Of a stretch of 32,352 nucleotides of DNA, positions 1 through 11,485 are shown in pieces. Numbering within the stretch: position 1 is the first letter of the stretch; each line of letters begins with the position of its first letter. The notes beneath the pieces were generated by a model. It was given only the letters and a program-made list of their open reading frames with translations, did no database searches and had not been told where the DNA came from. A program made the translations under genes and the position numbers. Source of the stretch: Planctomycetota bacterium (GTDB lineage: Bacteria > Planctomycetota > Planctomycetia > Gemmatales > Gemmataceae); NCBI GenBank assembly GCA_016873225.1, contig VGXS01000039.1, positions 1-32,352 on the forward strand. The letters are read 5' to 3'.

Positions 1-117
1 TTCGATGCCGCGGATGTAGGGGTTGCCGCGCACCGATCCGGAAAAGCCAAGGCACATCCACCGCTGGTTGTCCTCGTCGAGGATAGGCATGAGGCAGGTC
101 CTGATGTCGTAAGCCAT
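1..117 (-). CDS. Partial hypothetical protein (N-terminus only)
   Basis: The reverse strand has an ATG at 115-117 and stays open to the window edge, giving 39 codons that begin MAYDIRTCLMPILDEDNQRW and end in GNPYIRGIE. The composition is ordinary protein, with mixed acidic, aromatic and glycine residues, unlike the arginine-rich shadow frames nearby. There is no signal peptide in the visible part, so the product is probably cytoplasmic. The rest lies outside the window. I do not recognise the family. An AT-rich stretch upstream (about 240-330) could hold its promoter. Confidence 0.5.
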   Translation of the reverse strand, partial: MAYDIRTCLMPILDEDNQRWMCLGFSGSVRGNPYIRGIE

Positions 118-249
118 GGCGCCGGTGCTACCGGTTTGTGTTCCCTGTGCCCATGTCTGGCGCTATGGGACGCTGTGATATTGCACGGCATCCATCCATA
201 CCGATCTTCGCTAAAAGGATTCGTGCGAGACACAAGAGAAAAAACCGGC

Positions 250-272
250 TTCATGAATATTCATTTCATGAA
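250..272. promoter_or_regulatory. Pair of TTCATGAA palindromes in an AT-rich gap
   Basis: The gap 118-343 has no convincing gene. Within it, TTCATGAA, a perfect 8-bp palindrome, occurs at 250-257 and again at 265-272, 15 bp apart. The surrounding sequence (about 240-330) is much richer in A and T than the neighbouring genes. Paired short palindromes upstream of a gene start (the minus-strand gene at 117) could be an operator for a dimeric regulator, or simply AT-rich promoter sequence. The palindromes are seen; the function is inferred. Confidence 0.25.
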
Positions 273-343
273 TTGAAAGCATTCGAAAAAGAAAAATATA
301 GGTTTAAAGCGAATTTAATTGTTTACAATTGAAGTCATCCGGT

Positions 344-1675
344 TTAGCGGATCGGAAGCGTGAGTACCGGAGCGGCCGTCTTTGCATCGGCGGCCTGGTG
401 CTCGAGAGCGAGGTGCAGATGGGCCAAGACGGAACGGCTCTGGATGTCGTCCGGGGCGAGGTAGAACCAGTGGTCTCGGTAGGGCACGGCGACTTCCGCA
501 TGCCAGGGGCGGAATTTCTGGACCCGGACTTGGAACAACCCCTTGGTGAGCCGAATCCAGTCGTCCTGATGTCCTTCGGGTGTGCAGCATGTCTGGGCAA
601 TACCTCTTTTGGTGTGCAAAGGTGGTACCACCACTCCCTTTGAAAGGAAGGCCATGACCTGATAAAGCGATCGCATATTCAGGCTGATGGTGTCGCCGCG
701 CCTGGAACTCCTTCCGGGCGTTGGCTCCGCATCCCCGATTCCCCTGACGGGTTTCGGCGTCGGCAGCAGTTCTGTGCCGGCTGAAGCGGCTGAGTCCGGA
801 GTGTTTAGCGCGACGGGATCGTGTTCTTGAGAGACGACTCGATAAGCTTTGAGTCCGGGAGTCAGTTGGAGTATTTCGCATAGGTTGCGCATCTCCGGCG
901 AGTCGATTTCCTCCGGGATCACTACAACCGCAAGCACTGCATTCGCCTTCGCGATTCGCACTGAATTCCCGGCTACCTGGACAACATAGTTCTTCTCAAG
1001 GCTATCGAACAAAAACTGGGGTGTTACCGAGTTTGGTGGTACTTCTCCCTTGACGAACTGCTCTTCATTGGCAACCCGCAATTCGATGGCCCCCCGGGCT
1101 TGCAAATTCATGATCAAATCCACAACGAATCGGTATGTCTGGTTGTCCTCCATGACACATCCGTTGGGAGATGTGGCGAGCGGGGCGTTGCGAATGCCAT
1201 TGATGCTATCGACCGCCGCCAGAAATAAGTTGCGGGTGTTTCCTCCCGGGCTCGTATTAATGAGAGTTTCCGCCTTCAACGGCGTGATCAGTGTCTTCGC
1301 ATACTCGCGGCCTGACCGCGGTGCGTATGACAGCGTGGGGGCGTCACGCATGTGGAAGTTTCCTGACAGATAGCCGAATCCGCTGGAGATGTCGTTGGTA
1401 CCGCTGATACCGTTGGAGGCGGCCTCAAACTGGCTGGTAATCGCCGGAAGATCAATGAAGACGGGGCTGTCGGCGTACCGCATCCGCACGATGTTGAGCA
1501 GTAATTCCTGATCAGCGGTCCGCTCGTACGCCTGGTTGTAGTGCAGACGCGTTCCCCGGATAGCGGCGGGGCCGAGGCACCCGGATAGCATCGAAATCAC
1601 CACCGTCACCAGCCATCGGCCGACATACCGGGAACAGGTGGCAAATCGGAAGGCAGGCAGTGCACGCATGACCAT
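344..1675 (-). CDS. Predicted outer-envelope lipoprotein, unknown function
   Basis: A 443-residue protein. The N-terminus has basic residues, a hydrophobic stretch (WLVTVVISML) and a lipobox L-S-G-C at residues 30-33, so Cys33 is the probable lipidated residue after signal peptidase II cleavage. A second Met at position 3 is an equally good start. The mature part opens with a conserved-looking block (GTRLHYNQAYERTADQELLL, then NIVRMRYADSPVFIDLPAIT) that I associate with uncharacterised planctomycete and proteobacterial proteins. A low-complexity Ser/Ala/Pro/Arg-rich linker lies near residues 295-330. It is divergent from the membrane protein at 1876, with about 200 bp between the two starts. 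No catalytic motif was recognised and the function is unknown. Confidence 0.8.
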   Translation of the reverse strand: MVMRALPAFRFATCSRYVGRWLVTVVISMLSGCLGPAAIRGTRLHYNQAYERTADQELLLNIVRMRYADSPVFIDLPAITSQFEAASNGISGTNDISSGFGYLSGNFHMRDAPTLSYAPRSGREYAKTLITPLKAETLINTSPGGNTRNLFLAAVDSINGIRNAPLATSPNGCVMEDNQTYRFVVDLIMNLQARGAIELRVANEEQFVKGEVPPNSVTPQFLFDSLEKNYVVQVAGNSVRIAKANAVLAVVVIPEEIDSPEMRNLCEILQLTPGLKAYRVVSQEHDPVALNTPDSAASAGTELLPTPKPVRGIGDAEPTPGRSSRRGDTISLNMRSLYQVMAFLSKGVVVPPLHTKRGIAQTCCTPEGHQDDWIRLTKGLFQVRVQKFRPWHAEVAVPYRDHWFYLAPDDIQSRSVLAHLHLALEHQAADAKTAAPVLTLPIR

Positions 1676-1875
1676 CGTTCATCCGTTTCCGCGGTGAATG
1701 GCGTACCAATCGCGGCACCACAAGTTGGCAATTCCCATGTCAAGGTGGAGATATAGGCCCGGGCTTGCCATGCCTCGTGGGCTGCTACCTTGTCCCAATT
1801 GTGATGGGCGTCTACCGAAAAATTGGGTAGATATGGGTACTTCACACAGCAATTAATTGCATTTTGGAATACACG

Positions 1876-2637
1876 ATGATCGATCTGGTTGTAGCAACGA
1901 CTCTAGTCATCGTTGCATTTGGAGCATTTCTCCTCGGTCTTCGTGTCCGCCGGGTGCTACCACGGCGATACACCGACGAGGCGACCACGGCCAGCGTCAA
2001 ACAATCGGTCGGGCAGACGGCGATCCTGGCAACCGTGGTCCTTGGCTTTGTCACGGCCTCCGCCAAAAGCAACTTTGATGCCTCCTCTACCCTCGTCGCG
2101 GAATCGGCTATGCGATTCGCGACGCTGGATCGCATTCTCGCGAGTTTTGGCCAGCGGGCGGCCGACCTGCGTGATGAGCTTAAGCTCATTCTCGAGCGGC
2201 AGGTGAACCGGATGCGATCAACCGTAGAGTCAACCGACTCGGTTACGGCCATCATTGAGAAGGTTGAAGAATATGAAGTATTCAATCGACGATTGGCATC
2301 ATTTGAGCCCAAGTCCAATTTTGAAGCTACAGAGCTCCAACGGGCGCGGGATCTGGTTGCTGAATTGCTTCGTTCGCGGTGGATGTTTCGCCTTGATAGT
2401 GCGGCGGGGTATCCGATCGCGTTCCTGCTGTTCGTCCTCGTTTGGGTTGCTTTTGATTTCTTCTATATCGGACTGAATTCACCTGAGAACGCCTTGGTGA
2501 TCCTGACCGCGGTCTGCGTAGCGCTCTTCGTGGCGAGCGCCATGTTTCTCATGCTTGAATTGGAAGGTCCGATGTCCGGAATCATCCGGGTTTCTACCGA
2601 GCCACTTGAGCGGGCGCTTGCCGTCCTCGGTCGCTGA
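1876..2637 (+). CDS. DUF4239 / bestrophin-like integral membrane protein
   Basis: A 253-residue membrane protein. Hydrophobic segments lie near residues 3-22 (MIDLVVATTLVIVAFGAFLL region), 43-58 (AILATVVLGFVTASAK region), and a C-terminal pair (YPIAFLLFVLVWVAFDFFYI and ALVILTAVCVALFVASAMFL). The loop between pairs is long, charged and helical. The end, LELEGPMSGIIRVSTEPLE, matches the signature of the DUF4239 bestrophin-like family, where the last membrane helix runs into a Pro-x-x-Gly-x-Ile/Leu-Arg-Val motif. An upstream in-frame TTG at 1864 would add four residues; I chose the ATG at 1876. Whether it conducts ions is not known for this family. The gene stands alone, divergent from the lipoprotein gene. 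Confidence 0.75.
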   Translation: MIDLVVATTLVIVAFGAFLLGLRVRRVLPRRYTDEATTASVKQSVGQTAILATVVLGFVTASAKSNFDASSTLVAESAMRFATLDRILASFGQRAADLRDELKLILERQVNRMRSTVESTDSVTAIIEKVEEYEVFNRRLASFEPKSNFEATELQRARDLVAELLRSRWMFRLDSAAGYPIAFLLFVLVWVAFDFFYIGLNSPENALVILTAVCVALFVASAMFLMLELEGPMSGIIRVSTEPLERALAVLGR

Positions 2638-2645
2638 TCCCATGA

Positions 2646-3349
2646 AGGCGCCTGGCCAAGCCGGCACAAGCAACCCGAAGACATCGTCTCGGTCAGCTAG
2701 AGCTGGCGGATGCGGTGGAGATCAACCATTCCGGCTTGCGGCGGGTCGCCAATGTGCTGGTCAACACGGATGGTTGCGACATCACCTTTGTGGCAGGTGG
2801 TTTGTCCAAGGCGTTGAAGAGAGTTTCGGTACCTCAGGGCATGCAACTGCGACTGAAGGCCGAATTCGCAAGGATGGGGAAGACATTCGGAAGACTCGCG
2901 GGCGGATTGGTGCCCGCGGCCCTGCTTGTTTACCCGCTGCCGGTTACCTCTTTCAGGTGGTGGGCCGGGCCGCTGGTCATCAAGGCCACGGTTCCCTTCG
3001 GGTTCATCGGTCTTTTCCTGACAGGTTGCCATGGGCAGGCCCGGGTTAATGTTCGTGAAGCGGCTGAACTCGTCCGCGTGAAAACCATCAGGCCGCGCTG
3101 CGACGCGGACCTGGCTGTTGCCTTCGAGCAACCCGCGTTCTTCGCGCCTGTGTTTTCCTGGTCGAGGGGGGAGTGGTTCGGCTCGTTCCTGTCGTGGTGG
3201 ATTTTGACAACGGGGTTGTTGCGCGGATCAGGAAGGCTTCCGGGCCGGAGGGGCAGCTTGAGTTCACAGGGCGCGATGAAATCGTAGCCAGCCAGCAGGG
3301 TGAACTGTCAAATGGCCAGCTTGTCCGTTCCGAACCGTCGGAGTGGTGA
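2646..3349 (+). pseudogene. Frameshifted remnant of an unidentified protein gene
   Basis: Two adjacent plus-strand frames join into one plausible protein. The first, open from 2646 (possible GTG start at 2715), reads QLELADAVEINHSGLRRVAN and later CDITFVAGGLSKALKRVSVP, a hydrophobic stretch (GGLVPAALLVYPLPV) and FRWWAGPLVIKATVPFGFIG. The second, from about 3164, reads VVRLVPVVVDFDNGVVARIR and ends QLVRSEPSEW before TGA at 3347-3349. The change of frame falls on a run of six G at 3166-3171; one extra G would restore a single frame. The opposite-strand frame looks like a shadow. There is no convincing ATG start with ribosome binding site, so the 5' end may also be lost. It is either a decayed gene or a homopolymer sequencing error. 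I do not recognise the family. Confidence 0.4.
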
Positions 3350-3440
3350 GTTGACCTGAACTTGCACCTGTCGGCTTGACAATTTCAGGCATTTCGAGGG
3401 GAATAATCCTTCCTGTCCTCGCATTCCACGGAGCAGCGCC

Positions 3441-4040
3441 ATGTCGGAACTGATGATCGGCCTCCTGGTGGCCGGAGGAGCCGTGGTCGTGGTCGCCTTG
3501 TTGGTGATCTCGATCTACAACGGGCTGATCGGCAAGCGAAACGATTACAAGAACGCCTTCGCCAAGGTCGATGTGCAGCTCAAGCGCCGCTACGACCTGA
3601 TTCCCAACCTGGTGGAAAGCGTCAAGGGCGCCATGGCGCACGAGCGGCAGACGCTCGACGCGGTGATCCAGGCGCGCAACACGGCGTTCGCCGTGAGCCA
3701 GAAGGCCGCGGAAAATCCCGGCGACCCCGAGGCGATGCGCAAGGTTGGCGAGGCCGAGGCCGTGCTGCGGGGCAGCATGGGCCGGCTGTTCGCGTTGGCC
3801 GAGGCGTACCCGAACCTCAAGGCCAACGAGAACATGCTCCAGCTTCAGGGCGAACTGGGAGAGACGGAAAACCGCATCGCCTTTGCCCGGCAGGACTTCA
3901 ACGACAAGGTCACCACTTACAACACCTCGCGGGAGGTGTTTCCCGCCATCGCTTTCGCCGGCATGCTCGGCTTTGGACCCGCCTCGCTGTTCGAGATCGA
4001 CAACCCCGAGGAACGCCAGGCGGTGAAGGTGAAGTTCTGA
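3441..4040 (+). CDS. lemA: LemA family protein
   Basis: A 199-residue protein with one N-terminal membrane helix (about residues 5-27, very Val/Ala/Gly-rich) followed by a helical domain. The LemA hallmarks are clear: VDVQLKRRYDLIPNLVESVK after the helix, then AEAYPNLKANENMLQLQGEL and ETENRIAFARQDFNDKVTTY, ending in a short segment rich in Phe/Gly/Pro and the family-like tail. LemA proteins are membrane-anchored helical bundles of uncertain function in the bacterial envelope. A GGAG sits about 10 bases before the ATG. The next gene starts 22 bp downstream on the same strand and also carries a LemA domain, so the two are probably co-transcribed and may form one membrane complex. Confidence 0.93.
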   Translation: MSELMIGLLVAGGAVVVVALLVISIYNGLIGKRNDYKNAFAKVDVQLKRRYDLIPNLVESVKGAMAHERQTLDAVIQARNTAFAVSQKAAENPGDPEAMRKVGEAEAVLRGSMGRLFALAEAYPNLKANENMLQLQGELGETENRIAFARQDFNDKVTTYNTSREVFPAIAFAGMLGFGPASLFEIDNPEERQAVKVKF

Positions 4041-4062
4041 GGCCCGCCCCGGGGTCCGACAG

Positions 4063-5349
4063 ATGCCTTGGCCTTTCACCTTGGGAGCATCGGTTTTGGC
4101 CTTGCTGCCGCTCTGGTTCTGGTCCAGGGCGCTGCGGCTTCGCCGGCTGATCCAGGACCTTCCCACCTCCAAGGCCCGAGGGGTTTTCATCGGGCTTGTG
4201 GAACTCAAGGGAACCGCCGAGATCGAGGAACCCCTCACCAGTTACCTTGCCGAGACGGCGTGCGTGCAATTCGGCTGGAGCGTGTCGGAGGAATGGCGCC
4301 GGGTCGTCACCTACACCGTGACCGACAAGGATGGCAACTCCCGGACGGAAACCCGCGTGGAAAGCGGCTGGACGACGGTGGCCTCGGGCGGACTCGCATC
4401 TCCCTTTCACCTGGTGGATGACACCGGCTCGATCCTCGTCAGGCCAGAGGGCGCAACCATCGAGGGGCGTTCGGTGTTCAGCGAGACGGTCACAGCGTTC
4501 AGCGACCTGTATTATGGCAAGGGCCCCCCCGGTGGCGTTGTCGACAGCACGGGAAGGCGCATGTTCACGGAGTCGGCGGTGCCGTTGCACGCGCCCGTGT
4601 TCGTGGTTGGAAAGGCGCGGCAGCGTGAGGATGTGGTGGCCGCGGAGATCGCCGCGGATCCGTCGGCGCCCATGTTCCTGATCAGCACCCGAAGCGAGGA
4701 ACAGGTGGCCGGTGGCCATGGCTGGACCATCTGGCTCACGGGGTTGTTGGTGCTGGCGCTGCCGGCCGGGGGGTGGGCCATCGACCGCAACCAGATGGGG
4801 CCCGCCGACTGGCCCGACTTGTTGCCGGCGGGATGGTTCTCCCTGGGCGCCTCAGGCGTGTTGCTGGTGGCATGGTTGTGGCAGGTGTTCAACAGCATGA
4901 CCGACCTGCGCAACCGGGTTCGTCAGGCGTCGTCGCTGGTGGATATCCAGCTCAAGAGGCGCAACGACCTTATTCCCGAACTTGTCCGCGTGGTGGAGGC
5001 GGCGCGGGCTCACGAGGCCGGAGCGCAACAGGCCCTCGCGGCGCTTCGGGCCAATGCCGCCGCGGAACAACTCACGGGGCTTTCCGGCGGCATCATGGGA
5101 ATGGCGGAGGCCTATCCCGACCTGAAGGCCAACGGGAACTTCCTAAGCCTGCAAAAGGAACTCGCCGACACCGAGCAGCGCATCGCCATGGCGCGCGACT
5201 ACCTCAACGACGCCATCACGAACGCCAACACCCGCGCCGAACGATTCCCCGAGGGCTGGGTTGCCAGCCTGGCGGGCCTCAGGCGCCTGCCGCTGCTGGT
5301 GACCGAGGGCATAGAAAGGCAACCTGTGCAGGTGAACTTGGCGCGGTGA
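4063..5349 (+). CDS. GIDE domain - LemA domain fusion membrane protein
   Basis: A 428-residue protein in two parts. Residues 1-22 form a membrane helix. Residues about 35-210 resemble the GIDE domain of MAPL/MUL1-type proteins (ARGVFIGLVELKGTAE, then PLTSYLAETACVQFGWSVSE, a beta-rich region with DDTGSILVRPEGA and a late SVFSETVTAFSDLYYGKG). Two more helices lie near 221-240 and 257-276. Residues about 280-428 are a LemA domain with SLVDIQLKRRNDLIPELVRV and MAEAYPDLKANGNFLSLQKE. No RING finger is seen, so this is not an E3 ligase. It follows the stand-alone LemA gene by 22 bp. LemA and GIDE domains are known to occur together in bacterial membrane proteins; a role in envelope stress or signalling is inference. 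Confidence 0.88.
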   Translation: MPWPFTLGASVLALLPLWFWSRALRLRRLIQDLPTSKARGVFIGLVELKGTAEIEEPLTSYLAETACVQFGWSVSEEWRRVVTYTVTDKDGNSRTETRVESGWTTVASGGLASPFHLVDDTGSILVRPEGATIEGRSVFSETVTAFSDLYYGKGPPGGVVDSTGRRMFTESAVPLHAPVFVVGKARQREDVVAAEIAADPSAPMFLISTRSEEQVAGGHGWTIWLTGLLVLALPAGGWAIDRNQMGPADWPDLLPAGWFSLGASGVLLVAWLWQVFNSMTDLRNRVRQASSLVDIQLKRRNDLIPELVRVVEAARAHEAGAQQALAALRANAAAEQLTGLSGGIMGMAEAYPDLKANGNFLSLQKELADTEQRIAMARDYLNDAITNANTRAERFPEGWVASLAGLRRLPLLVTEGIERQPVQVNLAR

Positions 5350-5361
5350 CAGGTATGGAGA

Positions 5362-5515
5362 AGGCTTCAGATTGGTGAGTTGAATCGCTGACTAATTTGA
5401 ACGAACAAAAACTAGTCGTTAAAATTCAAAAGAGCCCCACATGCAGCCGAAGGCGGAGTGAGCGGGTTTGGATCCGGAGCCGACTCGCTCACTCCGGCGC
5501 TATGCGCCTGCGGTC
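5362..5515. repeat. Partial inverted copy of the palindromic intergenic repeat
   Basis: This gap between two convergent genes (ends 5349 and 5546) carries a copy, in opposite orientation, of the second half of the repeat unit found at 27.7-28.1 kb. Shared blocks, allowing a few mismatches, include the start (aggcttcag...ggtgagttgaat), the aaagagcccc box at about 5430-5437, the gcggagtgagcg and tttggatccgg blocks, and the cgccggag/cgcctgcg block. Inside it, cggagtgagcg (5454-5464) pairs perfectly with cgctcactccg (5486-5496), leaving a 21-base loop containing GGATCC. It could work as a bidirectional terminator for the flanking operons, or be a dispersed non-coding element. Confidence 0.7.
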
Positions 5516-5545
5516 GGGACTGGTTCGCATTTCCTCATTGATCTG

Positions 5546-6799
5546 TCAGCGCTTCACAAATCCCGAATCTGACGGTGCCTGATAAGCCATTCCCATTTCA
5601 CGCGTTGCCACGGCAACTTGCCCGGCATGCAGGGAATCGACTCCGGCTATCACCATGCCTGAAGTGAGCAGCGTTCGTTCCACCGGGTAGGGTGTTTTCC
5701 CTGTCAGCACCATTTCCTCAATGTGCCGGATCAGCGGATTGAAGAAGTCCGCCGTGGTGGCGCCCCGGTTGGGCATCGGCAAGTGGAACAGGCAGGTGAA
5801 CGGGTCGGCCTGGCCCTCGATGCTGGCCGCCACCGTGAAGTCGCGGATGCCCGTGAGGAATGACGCCGAGCGGAACCCGTCACGGTGTTCCACCAAGAAT
5901 CCGGTTGTTTCCGGCATCGTCTTCCTGAACCATTCCCAAGAGACCGGCGCCGTCGGATATCCCGACTCGGATGGGAGCGTGTGGCAGGTGCACAGGGCCG
6001 CGAGGATCAACTCCCGCGTGCGCGCCCTTTCGGGAACCTCGAGCGCCTTCCAAAGCTTTTCGCCGCGCAGGGCATGAACCGACCTGATGCCCACCTCCCC
6101 GCCCTTGCGTCTTTCCGCCAGGCACTGGGTCGATTCGAAGGCGTGGAAATCGTAGCTGTCGACCCCGCCATAGGCCATGCACACGCATTCACGCAGAGGC
6201 GCCCCCAGCGGGATGTCGGCCTGCGGCATGCGCCAGGTGACGGGCAGTGAGGAGCCGGCCAGCAGGGGAAACCGCAGTCGCCTGCTGTCAGCAACCATTT
6301 CGGCACATTCGTTCCACGAGGTGGACAGGTGCTTGTCATTGAACACGGGCACGGCTCGGCCGGATTGCTCGAATACCTTCACGATTCTCTTGAACCAGGC
6401 ATAACGGGGATAGAGAACCTGTCCCTTTTCGTTTTTCGGGTAGTCGCCGTGCTCCCCGATGATGACAACGCCGTCGACCGCCAGCTTGCCGGTGCCCAGG
6501 GTGAGGGCTTCCTCCACCGAGCGATGCAGGACAAGGCCATGCCTTTGGGCCCGGGAGCGGGCCAGGTCGGACTCGGGGAACTGGTCGATGTAAAGGCCGG
6601 CCAGTCGAACCCGGGGCGACTGCCAGCGGCCTCCCCAGGCGTATCCCGCGGTGAAACGGTCGAGGAAGTGCTGCCCGTGGGAAAGGTTCCGCACCATTGT
6701 TCCCAAAAAGGCGATGGATGGGCGGCTGTCCGCAGCCTTGCCCATGCCCGAAAGGACGGTGGCCGCCGAGGCGGCCAGGTATTCGCGGCGGGTTGGCAT
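5546..6799 (-). CDS. Tat-exported uncharacterised planctomycete protein
   Basis: A 417-residue protein beginning MPTRREYLAASAATVLSGMG: a twin-arginine motif (T-R-R-E-Y-L) followed by an alanine-rich hydrophobic stretch, so it is probably folded in the cytoplasm and exported by Tat. The open frame extends upstream but that part is arginine/serine-rich shadow, so I start at the ATG at 6799. The mature part has an alternating beta/alpha look near its start (SIAFLGTMVRN, LAGLYIDQFP, VDGVVIIGEHGDYP), suggestive of a Rossmann-like or Gfo/Idh-like fold, but I see no classic GxGxxG nucleotide motif. It starts 28 bp after the DUF1501 gene and is last in the operon, so it probably works with that protein and the cytochrome. 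No catalytic function assigned. Confidence 0.75.
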   Translation of the reverse strand: MPTRREYLAASAATVLSGMGKAADSRPSIAFLGTMVRNLSHGQHFLDRFTAGYAWGGRWQSPRVRLAGLYIDQFPESDLARSRAQRHGLVLHRSVEEALTLGTGKLAVDGVVIIGEHGDYPKNEKGQVLYPRYAWFKRIVKVFEQSGRAVPVFNDKHLSTSWNECAEMVADSRRLRFPLLAGSSLPVTWRMPQADIPLGAPLRECVCMAYGGVDSYDFHAFESTQCLAERRKGGEVGIRSVHALRGEKLWKALEVPERARTRELILAALCTCHTLPSESGYPTAPVSWEWFRKTMPETTGFLVEHRDGFRSASFLTGIRDFTVAASIEGQADPFTCLFHLPMPNRGATTADFFNPLIRHIEEMVLTGKTPYPVERTLLTSGMVIAGVDSLHAGQVAVATREMGMAYQAPSDSGFVKR

Positions 6800-6827
6800 T
6801 GGCGCGCTCCGGTGACGGCCTTGGTTT

Positions 6828-8249
6828 TCAGGCCATGATTTCCCGCACCGGCTTGACGGGCTCAACCCCCGTGAGCCGGGCCTGCAGGCCGAGATGCGGG
6901 TAGGTGAGCTTGTCGTGGTCGATGCCGAGCAGTTGCAGGATGGTGGCATTGAGTTCATTCACATGAACGCCGCCTTCGACGGTGTTGTAGCAGTAGTCGT
7001 CGGTCGTGCCGTGGGTGTGCCCCTTGCGGACGCCGGCGCCCGCCAAAAACAGCGAGTAGCAGCGGGGATGGTGGTCGCGGCCGTAGTTTTCGGCCGTGAG
7101 GCCTCCCTGCGAGTAGATGGTGCGCCCGAACTCGCCACCCCACACCACGAGCGTGTCGTCGAGCAGGCCGCGCTGGCGCAGGTCGACCAGGAGCGCAGTC
7201 GTGGCCTGGTCGGTGTCGCGGCATTGGCCGCGGATGGCGTTAGGCAGGCCGCCATGGTGGTCCCAGCCCATGTGGAACAACTGGATGAAGCGGACATCGC
7301 GCTCGGCCAGGCGGCGCGCCAGCAGGCAGTTGGCGGCGTAGCTTCCCGGGCGGGTGACATCCGGCCCGTACATCTCGAGCGTGGAGCGGGGTTCTTTGTC
7401 GATGGCCAGGAGGTCGGGCACGCTTGATTGCATGCGGAAGGCCATCTCGTATTGGCTGATCCGGGTTTCAATCTCCGGGTCGCCCACGGCGCCCAGGTGC
7501 TCGCGGTTGAGCGCCGAGAGCCTGTCGAGGGTTCCCCGGCGGGCCTGCCTGTCGACTCCGGGAGGATTCGACAGGTAAAGGACGGCGTCGCCCTTGTTGC
7601 GGAACTTGACGCCCTGATGCACCGACGGCAGGAATCCGGAACTCCAAAGGCGGTCGTAAAGCGGTTGGTCGTCGGGCCGGCCGCTGCCGAAGCTGGTGAG
7701 CACCACATAGGAAGGCAGGTCGCGGTTGGGGCTGCCCAGCCCGTAACTCACCCAGGCGCCGATGCTGGGGCGCCCCGGCAACTGGTTGCCTGTCTGGGCG
7801 AAGGTGATCGCCGGGTCATGGTTGATCGCCTCGGTGCGCATGGCCCGCACCATGCACAATTCGTCCGCGACGCGGGGCAGGTATTTCCACAATTCGCTGA
7901 GCCAGAGTCCCGATTGCCCATGCCGGGCGAACTTGAAAATGGACGGCGCGACCGGGAATTTCGATTGCCCCGATGTCATCGTGGTGAGGCGCTGGCCCTT
8001 GCGGATGGAATCGGGAAGATCCTGGCCGCGGTGCTTTTCGAGGCCGGGCTTGGGGTCGAACAGGTCCATCTGCGAGGGGGCGCCCGACTGGAACAGGTAG
8101 ATCACCCGCTTGGCCTTGGGGGCGCCCGCGGCCCACGGCTTGCCGTCGCCGGCCAGGCCCGCGAGGGCCAGCTTTCCGGCGAGTCCGGCGGAGGAGGCGC
8201 CAAGGAAGACGCGCCTGTTGAGCCTGTCCGAGAGTACCTGGGCGTTCAT
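6828..8249 (-). CDS. DUF1501 family exported protein
   Basis: A 473-residue protein. The N-terminus carries a Tat motif (N-R-R-V-F-L-G at about residues 11-17) and an Ala/Gly-rich hydrophobic region. The core begins at about residue 48 with RVIYLFQSGAPSQMDLFDPK, the usual opening of DUF1501, related to the alkaline phosphatase/sulfatase superfamily. Other landmarks are TLVVWGGEFGRT and GRDHHPRCYSLFLAGAGVRK, where Glu/Asp, Arg and His residues sit in the typical metal-site region. It is 16 bp downstream of the DUF1549/DUF1553 cytochrome gene, the arrangement normally seen in planctomycetes, and 28 bp upstream of the Tat protein at 5546. AAGGAA lies upstream of the ATG. The substrate is unknown; sulfated polysaccharide or other ester hydrolysis is inference. 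Confidence 0.93.
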   Translation of the reverse strand: MNAQVLSDRLNRRVFLGASSAGLAGKLALAGLAGDGKPWAAGAPKAKRVIYLFQSGAPSQMDLFDPKPGLEKHRGQDLPDSIRKGQRLTTMTSGQSKFPVAPSIFKFARHGQSGLWLSELWKYLPRVADELCMVRAMRTEAINHDPAITFAQTGNQLPGRPSIGAWVSYGLGSPNRDLPSYVVLTSFGSGRPDDQPLYDRLWSSGFLPSVHQGVKFRNKGDAVLYLSNPPGVDRQARRGTLDRLSALNREHLGAVGDPEIETRISQYEMAFRMQSSVPDLLAIDKEPRSTLEMYGPDVTRPGSYAANCLLARRLAERDVRFIQLFHMGWDHHGGLPNAIRGQCRDTDQATTALLVDLRQRGLLDDTLVVWGGEFGRTIYSQGGLTAENYGRDHHPRCYSLFLAGAGVRKGHTHGTTDDYCYNTVEGGVHVNELNATILQLLGIDHDKLTYPHLGLQARLTGVEPVKPVREIMA

Positions 8250-8265
8250 CGCATGCGTTCCTTCG

Positions 8266-11316
<3,051 letters not shown>

Positions 11317-11485
11317 GTCGGCAAACACCTTTCGCGGGCGGCTGGCGCCGGCTTGGGGCCCGTGGTGGTGGCCGCGCCGGCTTGAGTTTTCAATCATAAT
11401 TCATGCCACCCATGGATGCCATGCCCGGTCGCCGCGGCGACCCTCCCGGCGAGGCGTCGACGCGGCGGCCCACGAGGATGTGCCG

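Noticed and set aside
138..332. Plus-strand frame of 64 codons at the left end
   Set aside because: It is rich in Arg and Lys from AT/GC boundary sequence, has no ribosome site and overlaps the AT-rich, palindrome-bearing gap.
3264..4238. Minus-strand open frame opposite the LemA gene
   Set aside because: It is rich in Gly, His and Arg and antisense to a clear LemA protein, so it is a shadow of GC-rich codons.
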